Origin: Streptomyces rubrogriseus
GTDB taxonomy: Bacteria; Actinomycetota; Actinomycetes; Streptomycetales; Streptomycetaceae
Length of the DNA stretch: 64,000 nucleotides
NCBI RefSeq assembly: GCF_027947575.1
Contig: NZ_CP116256.1
Coordinates: forward strand, 1,674,001 to 1,738,000
Direction of reading: 5' to 3'
In this document: positions 28,917-36,966 of the stretch, piece after piece
Layout: the number at the start of each line of letters is the position of its first letter
How positions within the stretch are numbered: position 1 is the first letter of the stretch
Made by a program: the position numbers and the translations under genes
The notes under the pieces: model-generated
What the model saw: the letters and a program-made list of their open reading frames with translations, nothing else
Told to the model about the DNA's origin: nothing
Database searches by the model: none

Positions 28917-29588
28917 ATGCGGACGGGGAGACTGATCGGGGCGGGACGTTCGGCCGACGTGTACGAGGCGGACGCGGGACGGGTGCTGCGGCGCGACCGG
29001 GAGGGCGTCGGGGACGCGGCGGCCGAGGGCGCGGTGATGGAACACGTGCGCAAGCACGGCTACCCGGTGCCGCGGGTGTGGCCCGGGACGACGGAATCAC
29101 CGCGCACGGACCTGGTCATGGAGCGGCTGACCGGGCCGACGATGCTGCGGGCCTGGCAGGACGGGGCGTTGACGCCCCAGGAGGCGGGCGGCATGCTCGC
29201 CGGGCTGCTGCGGCGCCTGCACCGGGTGCCCGCGTACCGCAGCGCCGACCCGGGCGCCCGCGTTCTCCACCTGGACCTGCACCCGGACAACGTGATCCTC
29301 ACGGCGGACGGGCCCCGGGTGATCGACTGGTCCAACACCGAGGAGGGCGACCCCGCGCTGGACTGGGGCATGACCGCGGTGATCCTCGCCCAGGTGGCGG
29401 CCGCCGGCGGACCGATGTCCGGCCCAGTCGAGAGCACGCTGGCCGCGCTGCTCACCGACCCCTCGGCCCTCACACCGGACGGTCTCGCCGAGGCGCTGCG
29501 GCGCCGGGCGGCCAACCCGACCATGAGCCGGGACGAGGTGGACCTGCTGCCCGCCGCGGAGGCGCTGATCCGCTCCCGCCTGCACTGA
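28917..29588 (+). CDS. Aminoglycoside phosphotransferase/choline-kinase-like small-molecule kinase
   Basis: 223 residues. Short N-lobe (GRLIGAGRSADVYEADAGRVLRR), then the Brenner motif VLHLDLHPDNVIL and the metal motif RVIDWSNTEEGDPALDWG, which are the catalytic and DFG-equivalent sites of the APH family. It is smaller than typical antibiotic kinases, so it is not called a resistance gene. ATG 28917 follows the cobalamin riboswitch on the opposite strand by 61 nt and may share its intergenic region. Confidence 0.85.
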   Translation: MRTGRLIGAGRSADVYEADAGRVLRRDREGVGDAAAEGAVMEHVRKHGYPVPRVWPGTTESPRTDLVMERLTGPTMLRAWQDGALTPQEAGGMLAGLLRRLHRVPAYRSADPGARVLHLDLHPDNVILTADGPRVIDWSNTEEGDPALDWGMTAVILAQVAAAGGPMSGPVESTLAALLTDPSALTPDGLAEALRRRAANPTMSRDEVDLLPAAEALIRSRLH

Positions 29589-29600
29589 ACGGCGGCGCTC

Positions 29601-30263
29601 TCAGGGGCGTGCCGCCGCCGCTCCCGTCCCGGCCTCCGTCAGGTCGATCAGCCGGCACACCGTCTCGATGTCCACCCGCACCTGGGCGAGGGAGGTGCGG
29701 CCGGCCAGCCAGGTGATCAGGGTCGAGAGCCAGGTGTGCTCGACGACCCGGACCGCCGACAGCTGCTCGGGCGTCGGGTTCTCCAGGCCGCCCATCGCGT
29801 CCAGGATGATCGCCGTGGTCTGCCGCGAGACCTGGTCGACCTCCGGGGAGACGCTGCGGTCGGCGAAGGTCAGGGCACGGGCCATCGCCTCGGCCAGCCG
29901 GGGCTCGCGCTGCAACGCGCCGAAGGCCCGCATCAGGGTCTGCGCCACCCGGTCCGCGGCCGTCTCACCGGTGGGCGGGCTCTTGCGCAGGGTGCCGTGC
30001 AGCCGCTCCAGCTGGTCGTGCATGGTCGCCACCAGCAGATGCACCTTGGACGGGAAGTACCGGTACAGCGTGCCGAGGGCCACCTGCGACGACTCCGCGA
30101 CCTCCCGCATCTGCACCGCCTCGAAGCCGCCCCGGCAGGCCAGCTGGGCGGTCGCGTGCAGGATGCGCCGGCGGCGCTCCCGCTGCCGTTCGGTGAGGGG
30201 CGGGGCGGTGGAGCGATGCGCCGAACCGGGCGCCGTCGCCGTCGGGTTGTCCACCTTGGTCAC
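29601..30263 (-). CDS. TetR-family repressor, KstR-like
   Basis: 220 residues from GTG 30263. The DNA-binding part ERQRERRRRILHATAQLACR then GGFEAVQMREVAESSQVALGT and LYRYFPSKVHLLVATMHDQL closely resembles, from memory, mycobacterial KstR, the repressor of sterol and lipid catabolism. A site matching the KstR consensus lies at 30400-30413, between this gene and the divergent glycosyltransferase operon. It ends 12 nt before the converging kinase. The start is the least certain part: a longer frame to 30353 lacks homology. Confidence 0.85.
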   Translation of the reverse strand: MTKVDNPTATAPGSAHRSTAPPLTERQRERRRRILHATAQLACRGGFEAVQMREVAESSQVALGTLYRYFPSKVHLLVATMHDQLERLHGTLRKSPPTGETAADRVAQTLMRAFGALQREPRLAEAMARALTFADRSVSPEVDQVSRQTTAIILDAMGGLENPTPEQLSAVRVVEHTWLSTLITWLAGRTSLAQVRVDIETVCRLIDLTEAGTGAAAARP

Positions 30264-30399
30264 CTGCTTCCCCGGGTCCCGCGTCCGGATCCCCCCGAGC
30301 CCGGCGCGACGGTGTGCCGCGCCGTGGCGTGAATCACCTGATCCACTCGGCACAGGGTCCCTACCTGCCGGTAGATTCGGAGCCTCTGACGATCAAGTC

Positions 30400-30413
30400 T
30401 GAAACTTGTTCTA
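30400..30413. promoter_or_regulatory. KstR-type operator TnnAACnnGTTnnA
   Basis: On the minus strand the 14 bases read TAGAACAAGTTTCA, which fits the KstR consensus TNNAACNNGTTNNA at every fixed base. It overlaps the only A/T-rich stretch in the gap, with TTCTAGATTAAC as a possible -10 region, and sits 55 nt upstream of the glycosyltransferase start and 137 nt from the TetR start. Confidence 0.65.
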
Positions 30414-30467
30414 GATTAACCTCCCGACGTAGTGTCGCGGGACAGCGCAGTGAGGAGGGGGCCCAGA

Positions 30468-31934
30468 GTGACCGCCGAGGCCAGTCAGACGGGTCCCCGT
30501 CCGGAGCCAGCCGCCGACGGCTTGCCACCGCTGCGCATCGCCCTCCTCACCTACAAGGGGAACCCGTTCTGCGGCGGGCAGGGCGTCTACGTCCGCCACC
30601 TCTCCCGCGAACTGGCCCGCCTCGGCCACCGCGTCGAGGTCATCGGCGCCCAGCCCTACCCCGTCCTCGACGACGGGCCCCCGGTCGGCGACCGGCTCTC
30701 GCTCACCGAGCTGCCCAGCCTCGACCTCTACCGCCAGCCCGACCCCTTCCGCACCCCGAAGCGGGGCGAGTACCGGGACTGGATCGACGCGCTCGAGGTC
30801 GGCACGATGTGGACCGGCGGCTTCCCCGAGCCCCTCACGTTCTCGCTGCGCGCCCGCCGCCATCTGCGGGCCCGCCGCGGCGACTTCGACGTCGTCCACG
30901 ACAACCAGACGCTCGGCTACGGCCTCCTGGGCGACGTGGGCGCGCCCCTCGTCACCACCATCCACCACCCCATCACCGTCGACCGGCAGCTCGAACTCGA
31001 CGCCGCCGACAGCCGGGGGCGCCGCTACTCGGTCCGCCGCTGGTACGCCTTCACCCGGATGCAGAAGCGCGTCGCGCGCCGCCTGCCCTCCGTGCTCACC
31101 GTCTCCGGCACCTCCCGCCAGGAGATCGTCGACCACCTCGGCGTACGGGACGACCGCATCCACGTCGTCCACATCGGCGCCGACACCGACCTGTTCTCGC
31201 CCGACCCGTCGGTGCCGCGGGTGCCGGGCCGGATCGTGACGACGTCCAGCGCGGACGTACCGCTCAAGGGCCTCGTCTTCCTCGTCGAGGCGCTGGCCAA
31301 GGCGCGCACCGAGCATCCGCGGGCCCACCTCGTCGTCGTCGGCAAGCGGCCCGCCGAGGGGCCCGTCGCCCAGGCGATCGAGCGGTACGGCCTCGAAGGC
31401 GCCGTCGAGTTCGTCAAGGGCATCTCGGACGCCGAGCTGGTCGACCTCGTGCGGTCCGCCGAGGTCGCCTGCGTGCCGTCGCTGTACGAGGGGTTCTCGC
31501 TGCCCGCCGCCGAGGCCATGGCGACCGGCACGGCACTGCTCGCCACCACCGGCGGGGCCGTCCCCGAGGTCGCCGGACCCGACGGGGAGACCTGCCTCGC
31601 GGTGCCGCCGGGCGACGCGGACGCACTGGCCGCCGGGCTGAACCGGCTGCTCGGCGACCGCGAACTGCGGGCCCGGCTCGGCGCCGCCGGACGCGAGCGC
31701 GTGCTGCGCCACTTCACCTGGGCCCGCGCCGCCGAGGGCACCGTCGCCCGCTACCGCGAGGCCATCGGCCGCCGCCCCTCCGGCACGAGCACGCCGGGCA
31801 CCCCGAGTGCCGCGAACACCCCGAGCGCTCAGAGTGCCCCGGGGGCCGCCCCGGCGGGCCAGAAGCCGGCCCCGGCCCCGGCCCCGACCACCAGTGACAC
31901 CGGCGTCTATCCCGAAAGCAGGGCCACGTGCTGA
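30468..31934 (+). CDS. GT4-family glycosyltransferase
   Basis: 488 residues from GTG 30468 with GAGGAGGGGG upstream. N-terminal GT-B donor loop YKGNPFCGGQGVYVRHLSRE, then HDNQTLGYGLLG, and the C-terminal nucleotide-sugar motif EGFSLPAAEAMATGTALLAT (E-x7-E). Retaining GT4 enzymes make glycosidic bonds from nucleotide sugars. The last 55 residues are a Pro/Thr/Ser-rich tail. The stop overlaps the start of the methyltransferase. First gene of a cassette probably controlled by the KstR-like repressor. Confidence 0.9.
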   Translation: MTAEASQTGPRPEPAADGLPPLRIALLTYKGNPFCGGQGVYVRHLSRELARLGHRVEVIGAQPYPVLDDGPPVGDRLSLTELPSLDLYRQPDPFRTPKRGEYRDWIDALEVGTMWTGGFPEPLTFSLRARRHLRARRGDFDVVHDNQTLGYGLLGDVGAPLVTTIHHPITVDRQLELDAADSRGRRYSVRRWYAFTRMQKRVARRLPSVLTVSGTSRQEIVDHLGVRDDRIHVVHIGADTDLFSPDPSVPRVPGRIVTTSSADVPLKGLVFLVEALAKARTEHPRAHLVVVGKRPAEGPVAQAIERYGLEGAVEFVKGISDAELVDLVRSAEVACVPSLYEGFSLPAAEAMATGTALLATTGGAVPEVAGPDGETCLAVPPGDADALAAGLNRLLGDRELRARLGAAGRERVLRHFTWARAAEGTVARYREAIGRRPSGTSTPGTPSAANTPSAQSAPGAAPAGQKPAPAPAPTTSDTGVYPESRATC

Positions 31935-32662
31935 CCGTCGACTTCTCCCGGTTCCCGCTCGCCCCCGGCGACCGCGTCCTGGACCTCGGCTGCGGCGCCG
32001 GCCGGCACGCGTTCGAGTGCTACCGGCGCGGGGCCCGGGTCGTCGCGCTGGACCAGAACGCCGAGGAGATCCGCGAGGTCGCCAAGTGGTTCGCGGCGAT
32101 GGAGGAGGCCGGTGAGGCCCCGGCCGGCGCCACCGCCACCGCCATGGAGGGCGACGCGCTCGCCCTGCCCTTCCCCGACGAGTCCTTCGACGTCGTCATC
32201 ATCTCCGAGGTGATGGAGCACATCCCCGACGACAAGGGCGTCCTCGCCGAGATGGTCCGCGTCCTCAAGCCCGGCGGCCGCATCGCGATCACCGTGCCGC
32301 GCTACGGCCCCGAGAAGGTCTGCTGGACCCTCTCCGACGCCTACCACGAGGTCGAGGGCGGCCACATCCGCATCTACCGGGCCGACCAGCTCCTCGCCCG
32401 CATCCGCGAGGCCGGCCTCAAGCCGTACGGCACCCACCACGCACACGCGCTGCACTCGCCGTACTGGTGGCTGAAGTGCGCCTTCGGCGTCGACAACGAC
32501 AAGGCGCTGCCGGTGCGGGCGTACCACAAGCTGCTGGTCTGGGACATCATGAAGAAGCCGCTGGCGACGCGGGTCGCCGAGCAGGCGCTGAACCCGCTGA
32601 TCGGCAAGAGCTTCGTCGCCTACGCGACCAAGCCGCACCTGCCGCCGGTGGACGCCGCGTGA
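31928..32662 (+). CDS. Class I SAM-dependent methyltransferase
   Basis: 244 residues from GTG 31928, overlapping the glycosyltransferase by 7 bases. SAM motif I is RVLDLGCGAGRHAF, motif II region ALDQNAEEIREV, motif IV FDVVIISEVMEHIPDD, typical of methyltransf_11. The C-terminus (SPYWWLKCAFGVDNDKALPV) is hydrophobic and may face a lipid-linked or glycan acceptor. Co-translated with both neighbours, so it likely methylates a product of the adjacent glycosyltransferase. Confidence 0.9.
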   Translation: MLTVDFSRFPLAPGDRVLDLGCGAGRHAFECYRRGARVVALDQNAEEIREVAKWFAAMEEAGEAPAGATATAMEGDALALPFPDESFDVVIISEVMEHIPDDKGVLAEMVRVLKPGGRIAITVPRYGPEKVCWTLSDAYHEVEGGHIRIYRADQLLARIREAGLKPYGTHHAHALHSPYWWLKCAFGVDNDKALPVRAYHKLLVWDIMKKPLATRVAEQALNPLIGKSFVAYATKPHLPPVDAA

Positions 32663-33756
32663 CCGCGCCCCGCACCCCCGGCACACCCCGCACCCCGCGC
32701 ACCGAACACCTCGTCCTGCCCGGCGTCCTCACCGCCGCCGAGGCCGCCGCGACCGTCCGGGGCATCCTCGCCGTCCAGCGCGAGGACGGCGCGATCCCGT
32801 GGTTCCGCGGGCACCACCTCGACCCGTGGGACCACGTCGAGGCGGCGATGGCCCTGGACACGGCCGACGAGCACGAGGCCGCCGAGCGGGCCTACGCGTG
32901 GCTGGCCCGGCACCAGAACCCGGACGGCTCCTGGTACGCCGCCTACGCCGACGGGGACTTCGCCGACGTCACCGACCGCGGCCGGGAGACCAACTTCGTC
33001 GCCTACGTCGCCGTCGGCGTCTGGCACCACTACCTCGCCACCGGCGACGACCTGTTCCTGGAACGGATGTGGCCCGTCGTCCACGCGGCCGTCGAGTTCG
33101 TGCTGCGCCTCCAGCAGCCCGGCGGGCAGATCGGCTGGCGCCAGGGCGACGACGGAACGGACACCAAGGACGCGCTGCTGACCGGCAGTTCCTCCGTCCA
33201 CCACGCCCTGCGCTGCGCGCTCGCCATCGCCGAGCAGCGTGAAGAGCCCCAGCCCGACTGGGAGTTGGCGGCGGGCGCGCTGCGGCACGCCATCCGCCGC
33301 CACCCGGAGCGGTTCCTGGACAAGGGCCGCTACTCGATGGACTGGTACTACCCGGTCCTCGGCGGCGCGCTGACCGGCACGGAGGCCAGGTCCCGCATCA
33401 AGGAGAGCTGGGACCGTTTCGTGGTCCCGGGCCTCGGCGTGCGCTGCGTCGTCCCCAACCCGTGGGTGACCGGCGGCGAATCGGCCGAACTCGCGCTCGC
33501 CCTGTGGGCGGTGGGCGAGTCCGACCACGCCCTGGAGATCCTCCAGTCCATCCAGCACCTGCGGGACCCGGACAGCGGCCTGTACTGGACGGGCTACGTC
33601 TTCGAGGACGAGACGGTCTGGCCGCGCGAACTGACCGCCTGGACGGCCGGTTCCCTGCTCCTGGCCGTCGCCGCGCTCGGCGGCCACGAGGCCACCTGCC
33701 AGGTCTTCGCGGGCGACCGGCTGCCGCGGGGCCTGGACCCCGACTGCTGCGTCTGA
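32659..33756 (+). CDS. Six-hairpin/alpha-alpha toroid protein (annotated prenyltransferase-like)
   Basis: 365 residues from GTG 32659, overlapping the methyltransferase stop. Helix-pair repeats are visible: GAIPWFRGHHLDPWDHVEAA, ERAYAWLARHQNPDGSWYAA, HAAVEFVLRLQQPGGQIGWR, ALEILQSIQHLRDPDSGLYW. Acidic residues after such helices suggest a glycoside-hydrolase-like (alpha/alpha)6 fold, though homologues are often called prenyltransferases. No signal peptide. Context with GT4 and methyltransferase favours a glycan role over isoprenoid chemistry; the reaction is unknown. Confidence 0.8.
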   Translation: MTAPRTPGTPRTPRTEHLVLPGVLTAAEAAATVRGILAVQREDGAIPWFRGHHLDPWDHVEAAMALDTADEHEAAERAYAWLARHQNPDGSWYAAYADGDFADVTDRGRETNFVAYVAVGVWHHYLATGDDLFLERMWPVVHAAVEFVLRLQQPGGQIGWRQGDDGTDTKDALLTGSSSVHHALRCALAIAEQREEPQPDWELAAGALRHAIRRHPERFLDKGRYSMDWYYPVLGGALTGTEARSRIKESWDRFVVPGLGVRCVVPNPWVTGGESAELALALWAVGESDHALEILQSIQHLRDPDSGLYWTGYVFEDETVWPRELTAWTAGSLLLAVAALGGHEATCQVFAGDRLPRGLDPDCCV

Positions 33757-33769
33757 GGGCCGCCCGGCG

Positions 33770-34063
33770 TCAGCCCCGGTGCAGGCGGTTGGCGATGGCG
33801 TGGCCGACGAAGAGGTAGACGACCGCGGCCAGTCCGTACCCGGCGACCACGCGCGCCCAGGCCTCGTCGAAGGTGAAGAGATCGTGCGACCAGCCGGCCA
33901 GCCAGTCGGCCGCGTCATGGACGAACCGCACCAGGTCGTTGGCCCGGTTGGCGTCCAACAGGTACATCAGGATCCACAGTCCGAGGATGAAGGCCATGAT
34001 GTCCGCGATCACCGCGACGGCCGTTCCGGCGGAGTGGGAGCCACTGCGCGTTCGAGGGGACAT
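33770..34063 (-). CDS. Small membrane protein of unknown function
   Basis: 97 residues with two transmembrane helices (AVIADIMAFILGLWILMYLL and YGLAAVVYLFVGHAIA) separated by an amphipathic loop with DLVRFVHDAADWLAGW. No motif beyond that. Similar short proteins are conserved in streptomycetes. Convergent with the six-hairpin gene (14 nt). Confidence 0.7.
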   Translation of the reverse strand: MSPRTRSGSHSAGTAVAVIADIMAFILGLWILMYLLDANRANDLVRFVHDAADWLAGWSHDLFTFDEAWARVVAGYGLAAVVYLFVGHAIANRLHRG

Positions 34064-34101
34064 GCCTTCCGTCTGGCCCGGAAAGCGCGTTCGAAACCTA
34101 C

Positions 34102-34137
34102 GGCCCCTCGCCCGGAAGTACCGGTGGGCGAGGGGCC
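34102..34137 (-). terminator. Hairpin terminator
   Basis: Perfect 12-bp stem (34102-34113 with 34126-34137) and 12-base loop just after the stop of the four-helix protein at 34166, before the next gene's promoter. Confidence 0.75.
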
Positions 34138-34165
34138 GTTGAGGTGAACGGGCGAGCGGGGGCGG

Positions 34166-35035
34166 TCAGCCGCGCTGGATGCCCGAGGTGTCCTGGAGGA
34201 CACCGCGGCGGCCGTCCTGGGTCTGCGCGACCAGGTTGGCGCCGCGCTGCTCGACGGCCAGGTACCAGGTACCCGGCGCCAGCTCGGCGATCGGCGTCGG
34301 CGAGCCGTCCTCCGCGAACAGCGGACGCGGCACCGGCACGGCGAACCAGAACGGGGCGAAGTCCCCGGCCGGCTGCGCCTGCGCCTGCTGCGGGGCCTGC
34401 GGCTGGCCGGGCTGGGGCTGACCGGGCTGCGGCTGCCCCGGCTGCGGCTGGCCGCCGAAGGACGGACCGGGCTGGCCGGGCATGCCCGGCTGACCGCCGT
34501 ACGGCTGCTGCTGGGCGCCCGGGTAGCCGTAACCACCCTGGGGCTGACCGCCGTAGGGCTGCGGCGCGGCCGGACGGGCGGCCGGGATCAGGGTGCCCTT
34601 GAGGGCCGGGAGCAGCGGCGTGGCCACCGCCGCGGCGGCCATGACCAGCGTGGCGATGAGAGCGAGGATCAGGCCCATCCCGGCACCGATGCCGCTCGCA
34701 CCCCCGTCGTTGTCGAAGGCGCCCGCCGGGTCGAAGATGTTGCCGAGCGCGCACCACGCGGCGAAGACCGTGAACGCGATGCCGAACTGGCCGAGGTCGA
34801 GACCCGCCACCTTCTTGGGCTGCGGCATGGCACGGTTCACGACGACGAGCGCGGCGCCGATGACGCCCGCCAGGACGACACCGAGCACGACCGAGCCACT
34901 GCCCCACAGGCTGGGGATGTCGGCGCTGTCCGGCGCACCGTCGATCGAGTAGATGTCGAGGAACGACGCGATCAACAGCAACACCGCTGCTCCGATCACC
35001 ACGCCGTCGCCTCGAGTGAGCGAGCGGATATTCAC
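34166..35035 (-). CDS. Membrane protein with Gln/Pro/Gly-rich linker and C-terminal globular domain
   Basis: 289 residues. Four helices in the first 145 residues (GVVIGAAVLLLIASFLDIYS, SVVLGVVLAGVIGAALVVV, FGIAFTVFAAWCALGN, MGLILALIATLVMAAAAVA), then a linker of PYGGQPQGG and four PGQPQ repeats, then a C-terminal part ending with APGTWYLAVEQRGANLVAQT. The architecture resembles DUF5336-type actinobacterial proteins. The tail may be a binding module, but no function is known. A hairpin terminator follows. Confidence 0.75.
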   Translation of the reverse strand: MNIRSLTRGDGVVIGAAVLLLIASFLDIYSIDGAPDSADIPSLWGSGSVVLGVVLAGVIGAALVVVNRAMPQPKKVAGLDLGQFGIAFTVFAAWCALGNIFDPAGAFDNDGGASGIGAGMGLILALIATLVMAAAAVATPLLPALKGTLIPAARPAAPQPYGGQPQGGYGYPGAQQQPYGGQPGMPGQPGPSFGGQPQPGQPQPGQPQPGQPQAPQQAQAQPAGDFAPFWFAVPVPRPLFAEDGSPTPIAELAPGTWYLAVEQRGANLVAQTQDGRRGVLQDTSGIQRG

Positions 35036-35193
35036 TTCAGGTCCTTCGTAGGTCGTCTCGTCGTCGGTAGAGGCGTCGCTGTCACGACGGCGCCGAAAGG
35101 TTCCGGTGTGAAGCGCGGGGGTGGCCCCTCATCGTACGGACGACACTATCGTCCGGACCTCGGCGCTGTCCGCAGGGATCGGGACGCCGATCA

Positions 35194-36174
35194 CTACCCG
35201 CGCAGGAAACTCACGATTCCCTCAGACATCCCCTCCGCCGCCTTCTGCCGCCAACTGCCGCTGGTCAGCAGGGCCGCGTCCGTGCTGTCGCGCATGTTGC
35301 CGCACTCGATGAACACCTTGGGAACCGTTGACAGATTGAGACCGCCCAGGTCCGTGCGCGTGACCAGACCGGTGCCGTCGCCGAGGTAGTTCGAGGGCGC
35401 GGTGCCCGTGACGCGCACGAAGCCGCCCGCGACGCGCTCGCCCAGTTCGGCGGAGGGCGCCACGATCGCGCGGGTGTCGGCGGCCCCGTCGTGCACCGAG
35501 CCCGGCATGATCACGTGGAAGCCCCGGTTGCCCGCCCCCGACCCGTCGGCGTGGATCGAGATCGCGGCGTCCGCCTTCGAGTCGTTGCCGATCCGGGCCC
35601 GCTCGTCCACGCAGGGACCGAACGAACGGTCGCCGTCCTGCGTCAGCTTCACGGTCGCGCCCTGCTTCTCCAGCAGGTCGCGCAGCCGGTGGGCCACGTC
35701 GAGGGTGAACTTCGCCTCGGCCCAGCCCGCGTTGGTGGCCGTGCCCGTCGTGTCGCACTCCTTCCAGTGCGTGCCGACGTTCACCTTGCGGTTGATCTCG
35801 GACGCGTGCCGGAAGTTGGCGGGGTTGTGCCCCGGGTCGATGACGACGACCTTGCCCGTGAGGGGGCCGGAGGCGGACGGTGCCTTCGAGGTGGGGGCGG
35901 GTGACGAACCCGCGGGCTTCTTGCCGTCGCCGTCGCCCGGGGACGCGGGAGCACTGGAGGCGGGAGCGACGGACGACGGCGCCGCCGACGTCCCCGTACC
36001 GCCCGCCCGGTCGGAGCCGCCCCCGTCCCCGTCGTCGGGGCCGCCCACCGCCGCGTACACCCCCCACCCGAGCAGCGCCCCGGGCACCAGCGCGGCCAAC
36101 GCCACGGTCAGCGCGCGGCGCAGCGGGGAGCGGCGGGGCGGGGAAGGTTCGAAGTCCGGGCCTGTGTACGACAC
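35194..36174 (-). CDS. N-acetylmuramoyl-L-alanine amidase (Amidase_3), membrane anchored
   Basis: 326 residues. One N-terminal transmembrane segment (ALTVALAALVPGALLGWGVY), a Ser/Pro/Ala-rich spacer to about residue 118, then the zinc amidase domain with VVVIDPGHN, EAKFTLDVAHRL and ISIHAD, giving the His-Glu-His zinc site, and a terminal VFIECGNMRDSTDAALL with the catalytic glutamate. Cleaves stem peptides from muramic acid in the wall. Two inserted cysteines (KECD, GPCVDE) may form a disulfide. Start ATG 36174; the MTase downstream lies 22 nt away on the same strand. Confidence 0.9.
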   Translation of the reverse strand: MSYTGPDFEPSPPRRSPLRRALTVALAALVPGALLGWGVYAAVGGPDDGDGGGSDRAGGTGTSAAPSSVAPASSAPASPGDGDGKKPAGSSPAPTSKAPSASGPLTGKVVVIDPGHNPANFRHASEINRKVNVGTHWKECDTTGTATNAGWAEAKFTLDVAHRLRDLLEKQGATVKLTQDGDRSFGPCVDERARIGNDSKADAAISIHADGSGAGNRGFHVIMPGSVHDGAADTRAIVAPSAELGERVAGGFVRVTGTAPSNYLGDGTGLVTRTDLGGLNLSTVPKVFIECGNMRDSTDAALLTSGSWRQKAAEGMSEGIVSFLRG

Positions 36175-36196
36175 GTCAGCGACTCTAACCGCGGCC

Positions 36197-36865
36197 TCAG
36201 ATCCCCGCGCCGGTTCGCCGCAGGACGCGCAGCGAGTCGGTCGCGGAGACCTCGGTGAACGCGCCGGAGGCCAGCGCCCTGAGGTGGACGCGGTACGGGG
36301 CCTGGCCGGTGAACTCGTCGGCCGGGTCGGGGAACACGTCGTGGATGACCAGCAGACCGCCGTCGGCCACGTGCGGGGCCCAGCCCTCGTAGTCGGCGTT
36401 CGCGTGCTCGTCGGTGTGGCCGCCGTCGACGAAGACCAGGCCGAGGGGGGCGTTCCAGACCGCCGCGACCTGGGGGGAGCGGCCGACGAGGGCGACCACG
36501 TGCTCCTCCAGGCCGGCCCGGTGCAGGGTGCGGCGGAAGGTGGGCAGGGTGTCCATCACGCCCAGTTCCGGGTCGACGGTCTCAGGGTCGTGGTAGTCCC
36601 AGCCCGGCTGCTGCTCCTCGCTGCCCCGGTGGTGGTCGACGGTGAGCGCGGTGACCCCGGCCCGGCGGGCCGCGTCGGCGAGCAGCACGGTGGAGCGCCC
36701 GCAGTACGTGCCGACCTCCAGCAGCGGCAGCCCGAGCCCGCCCGCCTCCACGGCGGCGGCGTACAGCGCGCGGCCCTCGTGCGCGGGCATGAACCCCTTC
36801 GCGGCCTCGAAGGCGGCCAGGACTTCGGGGGAGGGGGCGGGGAGGGAGCCGGGGGCCGCGGTCAT
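36197..36865 (-). CDS. Class I SAM-dependent methyltransferase (methyltransf_24-like)
   Basis: 222 residues. LLEVGTYCGRSTVLLADAAR is motif I, LTVDHHRGSEEQQPGWDYHD follows and GLVFVDGGHTDEHANADYEGW carries the acidic motif. This group resembles cephalosporin hydroxylase/rhamnosyl O-methyltransferase-like enzymes. Substrate unknown. ATG 36865 preceded by AAAGG. Located between an MFS pump and the amidase, all on the minus strand. Confidence 0.85.
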   Translation of the reverse strand: MTAAPGSLPAPSPEVLAAFEAAKGFMPAHEGRALYAAAVEAGGLGLPLLEVGTYCGRSTVLLADAARRAGVTALTVDHHRGSEEQQPGWDYHDPETVDPELGVMDTLPTFRRTLHRAGLEEHVVALVGRSPQVAAVWNAPLGLVFVDGGHTDEHANADYEGWAPHVADGGLLVIHDVFPDPADEFTGQAPYRVHLRALASGAFTEVSATDSLRVLRRTGAGI

Positions 36866-36966
36866 GGGGGCCTTTCGCTGGTCGTACGGGGTGTGCCGGC
36901 GCCCCATGCTGCCGTACCCCCCGCCGCGCGCTGCGACAGGGGGTACGGGGCCGGGGCGGCAGGGGG

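Noticed and set aside
28917..29588. Aminoglycoside resistance gene
   Set aside because: Only generic kinase motifs are present and the protein is short; resistance cannot be claimed.
30314..31897. 527-residue frame over the GT4 gene
   Set aside because: Shifted shadow with Arg/Pro composition; GT4 motifs lie in the other frame.
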